Assembly (NCBI RefSeq): GCF_020991365.1
Contig: NZ_JAJLRA010000022.1
Span: 24,678-88,677 of the forward strand
Source of the DNA: Streptacidiphilus sp. ASG 303
GTDB taxonomy: Bacteria > Actinomycetota > Actinomycetes > Streptomycetales > Streptomycetaceae
Direction of reading: 5' to 3'
Length of the DNA: 64,000 nucleotides
Part shown: in pieces, positions 37,258 to 45,647 of the stretch
Layout of the letters: every line of letters begins with the position of its first letter
How positions within the stretch are numbered: the stretch's first letter is position 1
The notes under the pieces: generated by a model
The model's input: the letters and a program-made list of their open reading frames with translations, nothing else
Told to the model about the DNA's origin: nothing
The model's database searches: none
Program-made: the position numbers and the translations under genes

Positions 37258-37284
37258 CGACACACCCGACCTGCGGAGCCCCCC

Positions 37285-37854
37285 ATGGACCCCTCGCTCT
37301 ACGCGCGCCTCCGGGCCATCGCCGACGAGCTGCCCGTGACCCCGCCCGTCTGGGCCGTGGAGATCGGCGCCGAGGGCATCGTCATGATGATGAGCCCGGT
37401 CAAGCGGCACGAGCTCATCACCTTCCGTCTGGGGCGCCAGCTCAACGACCAGCTCGCCCGGACCCGCCCCGGCGTGATCGCCCACAGCGGTCCGCAGATC
37501 GAGTCGGTACCGCTGGGCCGGATGCGCCGTCCCGACCTCGTCGTCCTCCCGGAGGCCGTCCTGGAAGAGGAGGACGCCTTCGTCGACCCTGCCGACGTGC
37601 TCCTGGTGGCGGAGGTCGTCTCCGCGTCCAACCCCGACAACGACTACACGCAGAAGACCCGCGACTACCCCGCCATGGGCATCCCCCTCTACCTCATCGT
37701 GGACCCCCGCAAGGGCACCCTCTCCGTCCTCTCCGACCCCGGCCCCGGCCCCGACGGGCAGCCCCGCTACCGGGCCCGCCACGACCACGTCTTCGGTGAC
37801 CACGTCCCGGTCGGCCCCTGGACCGTCGACACCACCGGCTTCCTGACGTACTGA
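37285..37854 (+). CDS. Uma2 family (DUF820) PD-(D/E)XK nuclease-like protein
   Basis: 189 residues. Family motifs: VWAVEIGAEGIVMMMSPVKRHELI, then the core MRRPDLVVLPEA with the metal-binding Asp and LLVAEVVSASNPDNDY with the catalytic Glu, followed by KTRDYPAMGIPLYLIVDPRKG. Uma2 proteins have a restriction-endonuclease fold; their function is unproven and they are often in many genomic copies. The start at ATG 37285 has GCGGAG about seven bases upstream. It probably has its own promoter inside the end of nfi. Confidence 0.92.
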   Translation: MDPSLYARLRAIADELPVTPPVWAVEIGAEGIVMMMSPVKRHELITFRLGRQLNDQLARTRPGVIAHSGPQIESVPLGRMRRPDLVVLPEAVLEEEDAFVDPADVLLVAEVVSASNPDNDYTQKTRDYPAMGIPLYLIVDPRKGTLSVLSDPGPGPDGQPRYRARHDHVFGDHVPVGPWTVDTTGFLTY

Positions 37855-37996
37855 CACCTCCGGGAGCCGCCGGCCCGCCCCCTCTCCCCGCCGCCCGGTG
37901 CGCAGCCGTCGGGGGCGGTGCCGCGTTCCCGGACGGACGGCCGTGTGTTAGACATGGATGCGCTGTGTCGCCGGAGGGCCGAGGGGGAGGCAGGCT

Positions 37997-38458
37997 GTGG
38001 CCGGTACGGGCTACCAGGTGAAGATCGACAACCTGCGGGAGTTCGCCGCCCGGGTGCGCGGGCTGCTCGCCGAGTTCGAGGCCGGCGCGGGCGGGGACCG
38101 GGTCCACGCCGGCAGCGGGGTCGCCGCCTCCAGCTTCGGCCCCTTCCCGGAGGCCCGGAGGCTGGACGAGCGGTACGGCATCATGCGCGACGCGCTCCGC
38201 GACGTCCTCGACACGCTCCACCAGGCCCTCGACGAGGCCCAGCGCAACGCCGAAGCCACGGCCCGCAACTACGAAGAGCAGGAGCACGGTACCGCCGCCG
38301 CGATGCGCCGGGCCGCCGCGACCTCCACGGCCCGCACCTACGAGGGGCGGGAGCGCGGCGCCGCCGCATCCGCCCGCCGCACCGCCGCGGACCCCTCCCC
38401 GCCGTCCCAGGACGCGCCGCCGACCCCGGCCGAGGCGCAGCAGGGCGGCACGTGGTGA
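37997..38458 (+). CDS. Esx-like helical protein of a type VII secretion cassette
   Basis: 153 residues from GTG 37997 with GGAGG seven bases upstream. The first 85 residues are helical (NLREFAARVRGLLAEFEAG, LDERYGIMRDALRDVLDTLHQALDEAQRNAEA), as in WXG100/ESX substrates, though a WXG is not seen. The region 88-130 is a tandem duplication (TARNYEEQEHGTAAAMRR and TARTYEGRERGAAASARR), each copy holding a YxxxE motif (Tyr92-Glu96, Tyr115-Glu119) like the type VII secretion signal. The C-terminal tail is disordered. First gene of an operon with a WXG100 protein and a mycosin. Confidence 0.75.
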   Translation: MAGTGYQVKIDNLREFAARVRGLLAEFEAGAGGDRVHAGSGVAASSFGPFPEARRLDERYGIMRDALRDVLDTLHQALDEAQRNAEATARNYEEQEHGTAAAMRRAAATSTARTYEGRERGAAASARRTAADPSPPSQDAPPTPAEAQQGGTW

Positions 38459-38479
38459 CGGGGAACGGAGAGGACCGCC

Positions 38480-40033
38480 ATGGGTGACGCCACCACCGAC
38501 TTCGACAGCTACAGCCACGGGCAGCTCAAGGCCATGGTCGACGCCCTCGACCCCGGCGCCGTGATGCGCGCCGCCGACCCCTGGCGGCGCGCCTACGACA
38601 CCCTCAAGGGCGTCCGCACGGCCCTGCAGTCCTACGCCGGCCAGGCCACCACCGGTTGGGAGGGCAGGGCCAGCGACGCCTTCCACGCGAACATGGACAG
38701 GCTGGCCGACCGCGTCAACAACACCGCCGAGTACGCCAACGACACGGCCGTCACCCTGGAGATCGTCTCCGACTCGATCGCCGAGGCCAAGGCCGCCATG
38801 CCCGACGAGCCGTCGGGCTGGGACAGCGCGACCGACTGGGTGGACGACAAGGTCTCCGGCCTCTTCGGCGCCGACGACGCCGACACCCGGCGGAGCGAGG
38901 CCGCCGCCCGCAAGCAGCAGGCCGTCGCCGTCATGCGCACCCTGGCGCAGCGCTACGAGAACTCGGCCGCGGTCCTGCGACCGCCGAGGGCCGGGGACGA
39001 CGACGAGGAGGACAACTGGCCTCCTCCGCCTGACGACCCGACGGGAGCGGGGGCGATCAGCGGCGTCATCATCGGTGCGGGCCTGGGAGGGGCTGCCGGC
39101 GCCTCGGGAGGCGGCGGCGCCGACGACCGTGCGCGAAGGACTCCTGGTTCGGTGCTGCAGGGCAGCCCCGGGGGAGGTGTCGCGCACGCCGCCCCGGCCA
39201 CCGACGCGGGCGTCCACGGCGGTACGGCGACCTCCCTGCCGCCGGCCGCCGCCTCCCCGGGGCCGGCGGGCGGCGCAGCGGTCGGCACCGGCGGCTCCGT
39301 GGGGATCGCGGGAGGCGTCCGGGCCCCCGGTTCCCCTGCCGGGCCCGCCGTCGGCGGAGCCGGACCGGCCGTCACCGGGGGCGGCCGCCCCGCACCGGGA
39401 CCCGGTGGAGGTGCTCCCGCGACCGGCGGCGGCCTCATCGGTGGCGGGCGCGCCGGTGGTGGCCTCATCGCCGGCGGCCGCGCCGGAGGTGTCCGTTCTT
39501 CCGGGGGGCTCGCCCCCGGTTCCGGCCGGGGCGTCCTCGCGGACTCCGGCGGTGAGGCCCCGGCCGGGGGCGGCCGGACAACTGCCGGGGGCCGTACGCC
39601 GCTTGCCGCCGGTGCCGCCGGGGAGGCGGCTGCCGGACCCGGCGGCGGCCGTGGCATGGGCGGCTACGGCGCCGGAGCCGCCGGAGGCGTGTCGGGCGGT
39701 GCCCGCAGTGACGCCGGACGCGGCTCCCGGCTGACCGGCCGCTCCGGAGGCGTCGTCGGCGAGAGCGTCCCGGGCGCGCACGGGGCCGGCACCTTCACCG
39801 AGGGCGGCACCGGGCTCGGCAGCCGCCTGCGGGCCGGACAGCCCGGCGGCGGCCGCCCTGGCGGCGGCCAGGCAGAGGCATCCGGCGGAGACCGTACCGG
39901 GATGCCCGGCGGTGCCGTGCAGGGCGGGCGCAGGCGTGAGGAGGACCGGCACGGCGACCGGCCCGACTACCTCGTCGAGGACGAGGACACCTGGGTCGAC
40001 GGGGGCGTCTCCAATCCCCACGTGGTGGAATGA
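38480..40033 (+). CDS. WXG100/PPE-like protein with Gly-rich C-terminal domain
   Basis: 517 residues. The N-terminal 170 residues form a helical WXG100/PPE-type domain with the WxG turn at Trp60 (TTGWEGRASDAFHANM) between two long helices, and continue in DWVDDKVSGLFG. From about 195 onward the protein is low complexity, with long Gly/Ala/Pro stretches and GGGLIGGGRAGGGLIAGGRA repeats, ending in an acidic, Tyr-containing tail (DRPDYLVEDEDTWVDGG). It is a likely secreted or surface substrate of an ESX-type system. GGAGAGGA precedes the ATG at 38480. The stop overlaps the mycosin start. Confidence 0.82.
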   Translation: MGDATTDFDSYSHGQLKAMVDALDPGAVMRAADPWRRAYDTLKGVRTALQSYAGQATTGWEGRASDAFHANMDRLADRVNNTAEYANDTAVTLEIVSDSIAEAKAAMPDEPSGWDSATDWVDDKVSGLFGADDADTRRSEAAARKQQAVAVMRTLAQRYENSAAVLRPPRAGDDDEEDNWPPPPDDPTGAGAISGVIIGAGLGGAAGASGGGGADDRARRTPGSVLQGSPGGGVAHAAPATDAGVHGGTATSLPPAAASPGPAGGAAVGTGGSVGIAGGVRAPGSPAGPAVGGAGPAVTGGGRPAPGPGGGAPATGGGLIGGGRAGGGLIAGGRAGGVRSSGGLAPGSGRGVLADSGGEAPAGGGRTTAGGRTPLAAGAAGEAAAGPGGGRGMGGYGAGAAGGVSGGARSDAGRGSRLTGRSGGVVGESVPGAHGAGTFTEGGTGLGSRLRAGQPGGGRPGGGQAEASGGDRTGMPGGAVQGGRRREEDRHGDRPDYLVEDEDTWVDGGVSNPHVVE

Positions 40034-41565
40034 CCGTCCAGGACGACCGCCCCGCGGGCAGGACCGCGGGGCGGTCGCATGATCGAGCGAGGTGGCCGCT
40101 GGTGAGGATCGGAGCACGAGGACGCGTCGCGGCCGTGGCGGCCGCAGCAGCCCTCCTGCTGGCAGGAGGAGCGGGCGGCGCCGCCGCCGACCAGGTGCGC
40201 GACGCCCAGTGGCCGCTCTTCAAGTACAACGCGGCCAAGGACGTCTGGCCCGTCAGCCAGGGCCAGGGCGTGGTCGTCGGCCTCATCGACAGCGGGGTGG
40301 AGGCCGGCCACCAGGACCTGACCGGGCAGATCCTGCCGGGCGCCGACCTCTCCGGCGGTTCGTCGGACGGCCGCACCGACGAGCTCGGCCACGGCACCGA
40401 GATGGCGGGCCTGATCGCCGGCCACGGCCACGGCCCCGGCGGCCGGGACGGTGTGATGGGCCTCGCGCCCAGGGCGAAGATCCTTCCTGTGAAGGTGCAC
40501 CTGGCCAAGGACACCCTCGACCTCTCCTCCCAGGACACACGGGTGGCCGACGCCATCCGGTACGCGGTCGACCACGGTGCCAAGGTCATCAACATGTCGC
40601 TCGGCGGAGCCGGGGGCGGCAGCGACGAGCGCGCCGCCGTCCGCTACGCCGTGGACCACGACGTCGTCCTGGTGGCGTCCACCGGCAACAACGGCTTCGA
40701 CCGCGTCGAGTACCCGGCGGCCGTTCCCGGGGTCGTCGCCGTAGGCGCCGTCGACGTCCGCGGAGACGTCTGGGAGAAGTCGAACCGCGGCTCCGAGGTC
40801 ACGCTGGTCGCCCCCGGCGTCCATGTGCCGCACGCCAAGAACACCGGTCCGGCCGCCTACAACATGGGCAGCGGCACCTCCGACGCGACCGCGTACGTCT
40901 CCGCCGTCGCCGCGCTGGTGCGGGCGAAGTACCCGCAGCTGACGGCGGGGCAGGTGATCACCCGGCTGATCAGGTCGGCGGTGGCCCCGCCCGACGGGAG
41001 CAGCGTGCCCAACTCCCGGTACGGCTACGGCATCGCCAGCCCCAAGCGGGCGCTGACCATGGACCTGCCGTCCGCGCCGAAGGGGAACCCGCTGCTGGAC
41101 CGCCCCGAGTCGCAGGCCGATCCGGACGCCTCGGCGACGGCTGCGGCCGGCGGCGACTCCGCCGCGCGCCCGGCCGCGGACGGCGGCGGGGTGCCGCCGT
41201 GGGTGCCGGCGGCCGGTGGCGTGGTGGTGCTGGCGGCCGTGGTCGGCGCCGTCCTCGTGGTGCGGCGGCGCGGGCGCGGCCCGGGCGGCCCCGGCGGCCC
41301 GGGCGGGGGAGGCCCCGGCGGGCATCCGCAGCCCTGGCTGCCCCCGTACCAGGGGCAGCAGGCACACCCGCAGGGCCAGGGCCAGGTGCCGGGCCGGGCG
41401 TGGGGCGCGCCGCAGCCGTACGGCCAGGCGTACCCGCCGCAGCCGTCCCAGCCCAACCCCTACGCGCAGCCCGGCCTTCCCCCGCAGCACCAGTCGCAGC
41501 CGCACCAGCCGCAGGCCCAGCCCCAGCCGAACCCGTACCAGCAGCCCGACGCCTACCGGCAGTGA
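40030..41565 (+). CDS. mycP: Mycosin-type S8 serine protease of type VII secretion
   Basis: 511 residues. After a basic N terminus a signal/anchor helix (about 32-53) ends in AAADQVRDAQW. The subtilase triad is Asp87 (GLIDSGVEAGHQD), His121 (GHGTEMAGLIAG) and Ser284 (GTSDATAYVSA), with the oxyanion Asn in ASTGNNG. A C-terminal membrane helix (PPWVPAAGGVVVLAAVVGAV) is followed by an extended Gln/Pro/Tyr-rich cytoplasmic tail of about 95 residues. Mycosins process ESX substrates and stabilise the ESX complex at the membrane. The ATG at 40030 overlaps the previous stop by 4 bp. No EccB, C, D or E genes are in the window. Confidence 0.93.
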   Translation: MTVQDDRPAGRTAGRSHDRARWPLVRIGARGRVAAVAAAAALLLAGGAGGAAADQVRDAQWPLFKYNAAKDVWPVSQGQGVVVGLIDSGVEAGHQDLTGQILPGADLSGGSSDGRTDELGHGTEMAGLIAGHGHGPGGRDGVMGLAPRAKILPVKVHLAKDTLDLSSQDTRVADAIRYAVDHGAKVINMSLGGAGGGSDERAAVRYAVDHDVVLVASTGNNGFDRVEYPAAVPGVVAVGAVDVRGDVWEKSNRGSEVTLVAPGVHVPHAKNTGPAAYNMGSGTSDATAYVSAVAALVRAKYPQLTAGQVITRLIRSAVAPPDGSSVPNSRYGYGIASPKRALTMDLPSAPKGNPLLDRPESQADPDASATAAAGGDSAARPAADGGGVPPWVPAAGGVVVLAAVVGAVLVVRRRGRGPGGPGGPGGGGPGGHPQPWLPPYQGQQAHPQGQGQVPGRAWGAPQPYGQAYPPQPSQPNPYAQPGLPPQHQSQPHQPQAQPQPNPYQQPDAYRQ

Positions 41566-41803
41566 CTCAGGGTGACCGGTGGGCCGCCCGGGGGTCGGCG
41601 TCCCGTCCGGTCCCCGGGCGTCCGGCCCGAAGGGCCCCGCACCTGCGGTTACTCCGCACGGGTGAAGCGGGGCACGGTCGTTCGTGGTCTGTTCGGGTGA
41701 GGGTAGGCGGACTTTAGCCCCGGTGCGTCCCGGGTCGTCGACGGGCCTGTAACAGCGGCCGTTTTCGGGGGAGCCGCCGGCGGCGTCCGGGGATGGTGGG
41801 GCC

Positions 41804-42802
41804 ATGAACCACCAGACCCCCTCTCCGGTCCCCTCCCTCGACGACCTCGCCCGTCTGCAGTGCAACGTGGTGACCGCCAGTCAGCTCCGCTCGCGGGGCG
41901 TTCCGGCCCGCACCATCACCGAGCACTGCCGCCACGGCGGCCCCTGGCAGCGGATCCTGCCCCGTGTCTTCGTGCTCCAGCCGGACCCCCCGACCCCCGA
42001 GCAGCGGATGTGGGCGGCGCTGCTGTACGCCGCGCAGAACGGCATGGCGGAGCGCCGCGGCGCACCGGTGATCACCGGGGCGGCGGCGCTGGCCCTGTAC
42101 GGCTTCACCTCGGTGCCCCGGCTGCCGGCCGTGTACGGGGTGGACGTGCTGGTGCCGCGTCAGCGGCGGCTGCGCGACGCGGGGGAGGTGCGGATCCTGC
42201 GCACCGACCGGTCGCTGGAGGCCCGCCTGGTGCACGGCCTGGCGTGTGCGCCGATGGCGCGGGCGGTGGCCGACACGCTGGCCTCGTCGGACGTGGTGTC
42301 CCGGCCGGGTGCGGTCCGGGCGCTGCTGCGGGAGGCGGTCGCGGAGCGCGGCTGCCCGGTGCGCGAGCTGGCGGCCGAGCTGCGCGACGCGGGGCTGCTC
42401 GCGGCGGTGCCGGTGCGGGCGGCGCTGGACGAGGTGCTGGCGGCCGTCCGGGAGGGGGCCCGGGAGGCCCTGCGCGGGCTGCTGGCGGGGTGGCTGCTGC
42501 CGGAGCCGGTCTGCGGCGTGGAGCTGCGGATGCGGGGCGGGACCTTCGTCGCGGTGCCGGACGTGTTCTGGCCGGGGCGCGGTGTGGCGGTGGAGCTCGA
42601 CTCGGACGTCCGCTGCGTCAGCGAGGGGGAGTCGGCGTGGGTGCGCGCCTGCCAGCACCGGATGGAGCACCTGGGGGTGCGGGTGGTCTACCTGGCGTCG
42701 GAGCGGCTGGTGTCGGAGCCGGCGGCGGTGGAGGAGGAGCTGCGGACGGCGCTGGCGGCGGGCGGCCTGGACCCGGTGCGGCTGGTGGCGGACCACGGCT
42801 GA
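41804..42802 (+). CDS. AbiEi-like protein with C-terminal DUF559/Vsr-like fold
   Basis: 332 residues. The N-terminal part matches the winged-helix AbiEi antitoxin region (LARLQCNVVTASQLRSRGVPARTI and HGGPWQRILPRVFVLQ). The middle has the usual VITGAAALALYGF and PMARAVADTLA. The C-terminal part resembles DUF559/Vsr endonucleases: VAVPDVFWPGRGVAVELDSD followed by WVRACQHRMEHLGVRVVYL; the common His after the ExD motif is not evident. Such proteins are frequent and usually single genes in Streptomyces; no AbiEii nucleotidyltransferase toxin is next to it. ATG 41804 follows GGGGATGG. Confidence 0.8.
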   Translation: MNHQTPSPVPSLDDLARLQCNVVTASQLRSRGVPARTITEHCRHGGPWQRILPRVFVLQPDPPTPEQRMWAALLYAAQNGMAERRGAPVITGAAALALYGFTSVPRLPAVYGVDVLVPRQRRLRDAGEVRILRTDRSLEARLVHGLACAPMARAVADTLASSDVVSRPGAVRALLREAVAERGCPVRELAAELRDAGLLAAVPVRAALDEVLAAVREGAREALRGLLAGWLLPEPVCGVELRMRGGTFVAVPDVFWPGRGVAVELDSDVRCVSEGESAWVRACQHRMEHLGVRVVYLASERLVSEPAAVEEELRTALAAGGLDPVRLVADHG

Positions 42803-42888
42803 GGGGCCGCCGCCGTGCCCGTCCCGCCTCCGCCCCCGCCGCCGTCCTCACCGTCCCGCCCCCCGCCGTCCCCTTCCGTCCGGCTCGC

Positions 42889-43027
42889 CGCCGGTGCCGC
42901 GTCCCTCTCCCCGCCGGTCCGCCGCCCCGGCCGCCGGTGCCGCGTCCCTCTCCCCGCCGGTCCGCCGCCCCGGCCGCCGGTGCCGCGTCCCTCTCCCCGC
43001 CGGTCCGCCGCCCCGGCCGCCGGTGCC
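42889..43027. repeat. 43-bp tandem repeat, three units plus a partial
   Basis: Units beginning CGCCGGTGCCGCGTCCCTCT start at 42889, 42932 and 42975; a fourth is truncated after ten bases at 43018. The copies are identical by eye. No relation to the 47-bp array after hppD is apparent. Confidence 0.9.
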
Positions 43028-43165
43028 GGGGGAGACCGCTGCTGACGGACGGACACGACCCCCGGCCGCGCCTTCCCGTGGCCTGCCGTCCCTCTCCGGG
43101 GGGCCCGTCTACCGCTGTTCGAGTGGAGCGGTCTAATGAACCGTTAATCACATAAATGGTCTGGT

Positions 43166-43171
43166 TAGCGT
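43166..43171 (+). promoter_or_regulatory. -10 box TAGCGT, leaderless multicopper oxidase gene
   Basis: TAGCGT ends eight bases before the ATG at 43180. GAGG immediately abuts the ATG, too close to act as a ribosome binding site. The upstream A+T-rich island should contain the -35 or an operator. Confidence 0.5.
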
Positions 43172-43179
43172 CCTGAGGT

Positions 43180-44661
43180 ATGGACGACATCGCTCCGCCC
43201 GCACACCTCCCCGGGCGGCCGGGCATCTCCCGGCGACGCTTCATGGCGGGCCTCGCCTGCGCCGCCTCCGCGGCGCTCGGCACCACCGGACTCGTACTGC
43301 CGGCAGGGAGGGCGGCCGCCGCCACCCGGCTCCCGATACCCGAGATGCTGGTCCCCACCCGCCGCAACGGCGTCTGGGTCTTCCCCCTGCGCGCCGCCTT
43401 CGGCACCCACGAGCTGCTGCCCGGGGTCCGGAGCAGCAGCGCCGGGTTCAACGGCTCCTACCTCGGCCCCACCCTCCGGGTGCGCAACGGGCAGAAGGTC
43501 CGCTTCGAGGTGACCAACGACCTCGACGAGGACCTGGCCGTCCACTGGCACGGCGCCCACGTCCCGCCCGAGGCCGACGGCGGCGTGCACTCCGCCTTCG
43601 CCCCCGGTGAGACCTGGTCGCCCGAGTTCACGGTGAAGCAGGAGGCCGCGACCCTCTGGTACCACCCCCACACCATGGACCGCACCGCCCGCCAGATCTC
43701 CTGGGGCCTGGCCGGCCTGCTCATCGTCGACGACGCCTCGGCCGGCTCCGCCGCCCTGCCCGGCGCCTACGGCACCGACGACGTCCCGGTGATCCTGCAG
43801 AGCGTCGCCGTGGGCGACGACGGCGGCATCAGGTACGACGCGGACGGGTTCGCCGACCGCGACGTCTCCTTCCCCTTCGTCGTCAACGGCGCCCCCCTCG
43901 ACGGCGCGCCGCTGGACTTCACCGCCACCCGGGGGCGCGTGCGCCTGCGCCTGCTCAACGCCTGCCTCGCCGAGGAGCTCGTCGTCACCCGCACCGACGG
44001 CCGCCCCCTCGTCCAGGTCGCCACCGAGTCCGCGCTCCTCCCAGGCCCCCTCAGCACCGGCGCGGTCCGGCTGCCCGCCGGCTGCCGCGCCGAGGTCGTC
44101 GTCGACGTCGACCGGTCGGTCACCCTCCGCGCGGCCGTCCGGACCCGGGTCGGACGCCGCCGCGACGGCAGCCACGACTTCCTGCGGCTGCTCCCCGCCA
44201 GGGGCGCCCCCCGGCCCAGGGCGCTGCCGTCCCGGCTCAACACCATCCGTCGCTTCGACACCTCCCGCCTCCGGCCGCGGCGGATCGCCCTCACCGAGAA
44301 CGGCGGCCTGCTCGGCATCGACGGCGTGTCCGGCACCACCATGGAGGCGATGGACCGCGCCACCATCACGGTCCGCAAGGACGTCCTGGAGCTGTGGGAG
44401 GTGGTCAACCGCTCCCCGCGGGACCACTCCTTCCACATCCACGACGTGCCGTTCCAGCTGGTCTCGGTCGGCGGGCGCAAGCCGCGGGGCGCCGAACTCG
44501 GCTGGCGCGACACCGTGGCGGTCCCCCAGGGCAGCAGCATCCGCATCGCGGTGCGCTTCACCGACTTCGCCTCGGAGAAGTACACGTACATGCTCCACTG
44601 CCACATGGCCCAGCACGAGGACCTGGGCATGATGACGTCCCTCAAGGTCAAGGCACGCTGA
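43180..44661 (+). CDS. Tat-exported multicopper oxidase (bilirubin oxidase/CotA-like)
   Basis: 493 residues. The twin-arginine signal SRRRFMAG (17-24) is followed by a hydrophobic core and AGRAAAA cleavage region, so the protein is exported folded. All copper sites are present: His122/His124 (AVHWHGAH), His162/His164 (LWYHPHTMD), His416/His419/His421 (DHSFHIHD) and HCHMAQHEDLGMM with His473, Cys474, His475, His479 and axial Met484. The three-domain layout fits bilirubin oxidase, CotA or CueO-like enzymes that oxidise phenols, bilirubin or Cu(I). No metallochaperone or copper regulator is adjacent. Confidence 0.93.
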   Translation: MDDIAPPAHLPGRPGISRRRFMAGLACAASAALGTTGLVLPAGRAAAATRLPIPEMLVPTRRNGVWVFPLRAAFGTHELLPGVRSSSAGFNGSYLGPTLRVRNGQKVRFEVTNDLDEDLAVHWHGAHVPPEADGGVHSAFAPGETWSPEFTVKQEAATLWYHPHTMDRTARQISWGLAGLLIVDDASAGSAALPGAYGTDDVPVILQSVAVGDDGGIRYDADGFADRDVSFPFVVNGAPLDGAPLDFTATRGRVRLRLLNACLAEELVVTRTDGRPLVQVATESALLPGPLSTGAVRLPAGCRAEVVVDVDRSVTLRAAVRTRVGRRRDGSHDFLRLLPARGAPRPRALPSRLNTIRRFDTSRLRPRRIALTENGGLLGIDGVSGTTMEAMDRATITVRKDVLELWEVVNRSPRDHSFHIHDVPFQLVSVGGRKPRGAELGWRDTVAVPQGSSIRIAVRFTDFASEKYTYMLHCHMAQHEDLGMMTSLKVKAR

Positions 44662-44725
44662 CCCGCCGGGTCCGCGCGGTCCGCCCGGCCCGGCCGGTCC
44701 GCGCGGCCCCTCCGGCCCGCCCGCG

Positions 44726-44764
44726 CGTCGGGCCCGGCCCGGTCCGTCCGGGCCGGGCCCGACG
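44726..44764. terminator. Bidirectional hairpin between multicopper oxidase and pncA
   Basis: Perfect 17-bp stem (left arm CGTCGGGCCCGGCCCGG), 5-base loop TCCGT. Confidence 0.8.
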
Positions 44765-44781
44765 GGGCCGCCCGTCCGGGC

Positions 44782-45381
44782 TCAGCCGGCCGCGACCACC
44801 GGGGTGCCGCTGAGGGCGACGCCCGCGGCGCGCAGCTGCTCCAGCGCCCGCTCCGTGGTCCCCGCCGCCACGCCCGCCGTCAGGTCCAGCAGCACCCGGG
44901 TGCGGAACCCCTCCCGGGCGGCGTCCAGCGCCGTGGCCCGCACGCAGTGGTCCGTGGCGATGCCCACCACGTCCACCTCCTCCACGCCGCGCGAGCGCAG
45001 CCAGACCGCCAGGGGCACGCCGTTCTCGTCCCTGCCCTCGAAACCGCTGTACGCCGCCGCGCGGGCGCCCTTGTCGAAGACGGCCTCGACCGCGCCGGAG
45101 ATCACGGCGGGCGCGAAGTTCGGGTGGAAGCCCACCCCCTCGGTGCCCGCCACGCAGTGGACCGGCCAGCTGTGCACGAAGTCGGGGTGGTCGGAGAAGT
45201 GGTCGCCGGGGTCCAGGTGGTTGTCCCGGGTGGCCACGACGTGCGCGTAGCCCGCCGCGCTCGCGCTCTCGGCGACCAGGTCGGTGATCGCCGCGGCCAC
45301 CTCGGACCCGCCCGGGACGGCCAGGCTGCCGCCCTCGCAGAAGTCGTTCTGCACGTCGACGACGATCAGTGCCCGATGCAT
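44782..45381 (-). CDS. pncA: Nicotinamidase/isochorismatase family amidohydrolase
   Basis: 199 residues. Converts nicotinamide to nicotinate and ammonia in NAD salvage; homologues activate pyrazinamide. The catalytic triad is visible as Asp9 (LIVVDVQNDF), Lys104 (VFDKGARAAAYSGF) and Cys146 (IATDHCVRATALDA). The metal-binding residues lie in TRDNHLDPGDHFSDHPDF. GAGGA precedes the ATG at 45381. It is on the same strand as pncB but 266 bp downstream of it, with a possible own -10 (minus-strand TAAGCT at 45449-45444). Together with pncB it completes the nicotinamide to nicotinate mononucleotide route. Confidence 0.93.
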   Translation of the reverse strand: MHRALIVVDVQNDFCEGGSLAVPGGSEVAAAITDLVAESASAAGYAHVVATRDNHLDPGDHFSDHPDFVHSWPVHCVAGTEGVGFHPNFAPAVISGAVEAVFDKGARAAAYSGFEGRDENGVPLAVWLRSRGVEEVDVVGIATDHCVRATALDAAREGFRTRVLLDLTAGVAAGTTERALEQLRAAGVALSGTPVVAAG

Positions 45382-45647
45382 GGGTCCTCGCTTACCAGAC
45401 GGAGCCGGCGGACCGGGGGCGGTCCCGCGGCCTGATGAGGTAGAGCTTAGGGAGCGCGGGCGGCCTGCGGGAGGGGGCCCCGGGCGCCGCGCCCGGCGCC
45501 CCGCGCCGCCCGTACCGGTCCCGCGCCCCGGGCCGCCCGCCCTCCGCGGCGCCGGGGCCGGGCCCTGCCGTCGCGGGGCGACCCCGGCGGGCCCGCTGAC
45601 CGGCCCGCTGACCGGCCTGCCCGCCGGCCTCCGGCCGGCCCCGGCCG

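Larger units (their letters stand above)
42803..43179 (+). other. Intergenic region with minisatellite and AT-rich promoter island
   Basis: 377 bp without a gene. It holds a 43-bp tandem repeat (42889-43027) and, at 43130-43170, a short stretch unusually rich in A+T for this DNA (CTAATGAACCGTTAATCACA, ATAAATGGTC) that contains the promoter of the multicopper oxidase gene. Confidence 0.7.

Noticed and set aside
33910..37857. 1315-codon minus-strand open frame
   Set aside because: Antisense shadow of the M6 protease, nfi and Uma2 genes; Val/Gly/Asp-rich pattern with no domains.
42889..43027. CRISPR-like array or coding repeat
   Set aside because: No spacers, period 43 not a multiple of three, and no start signals.
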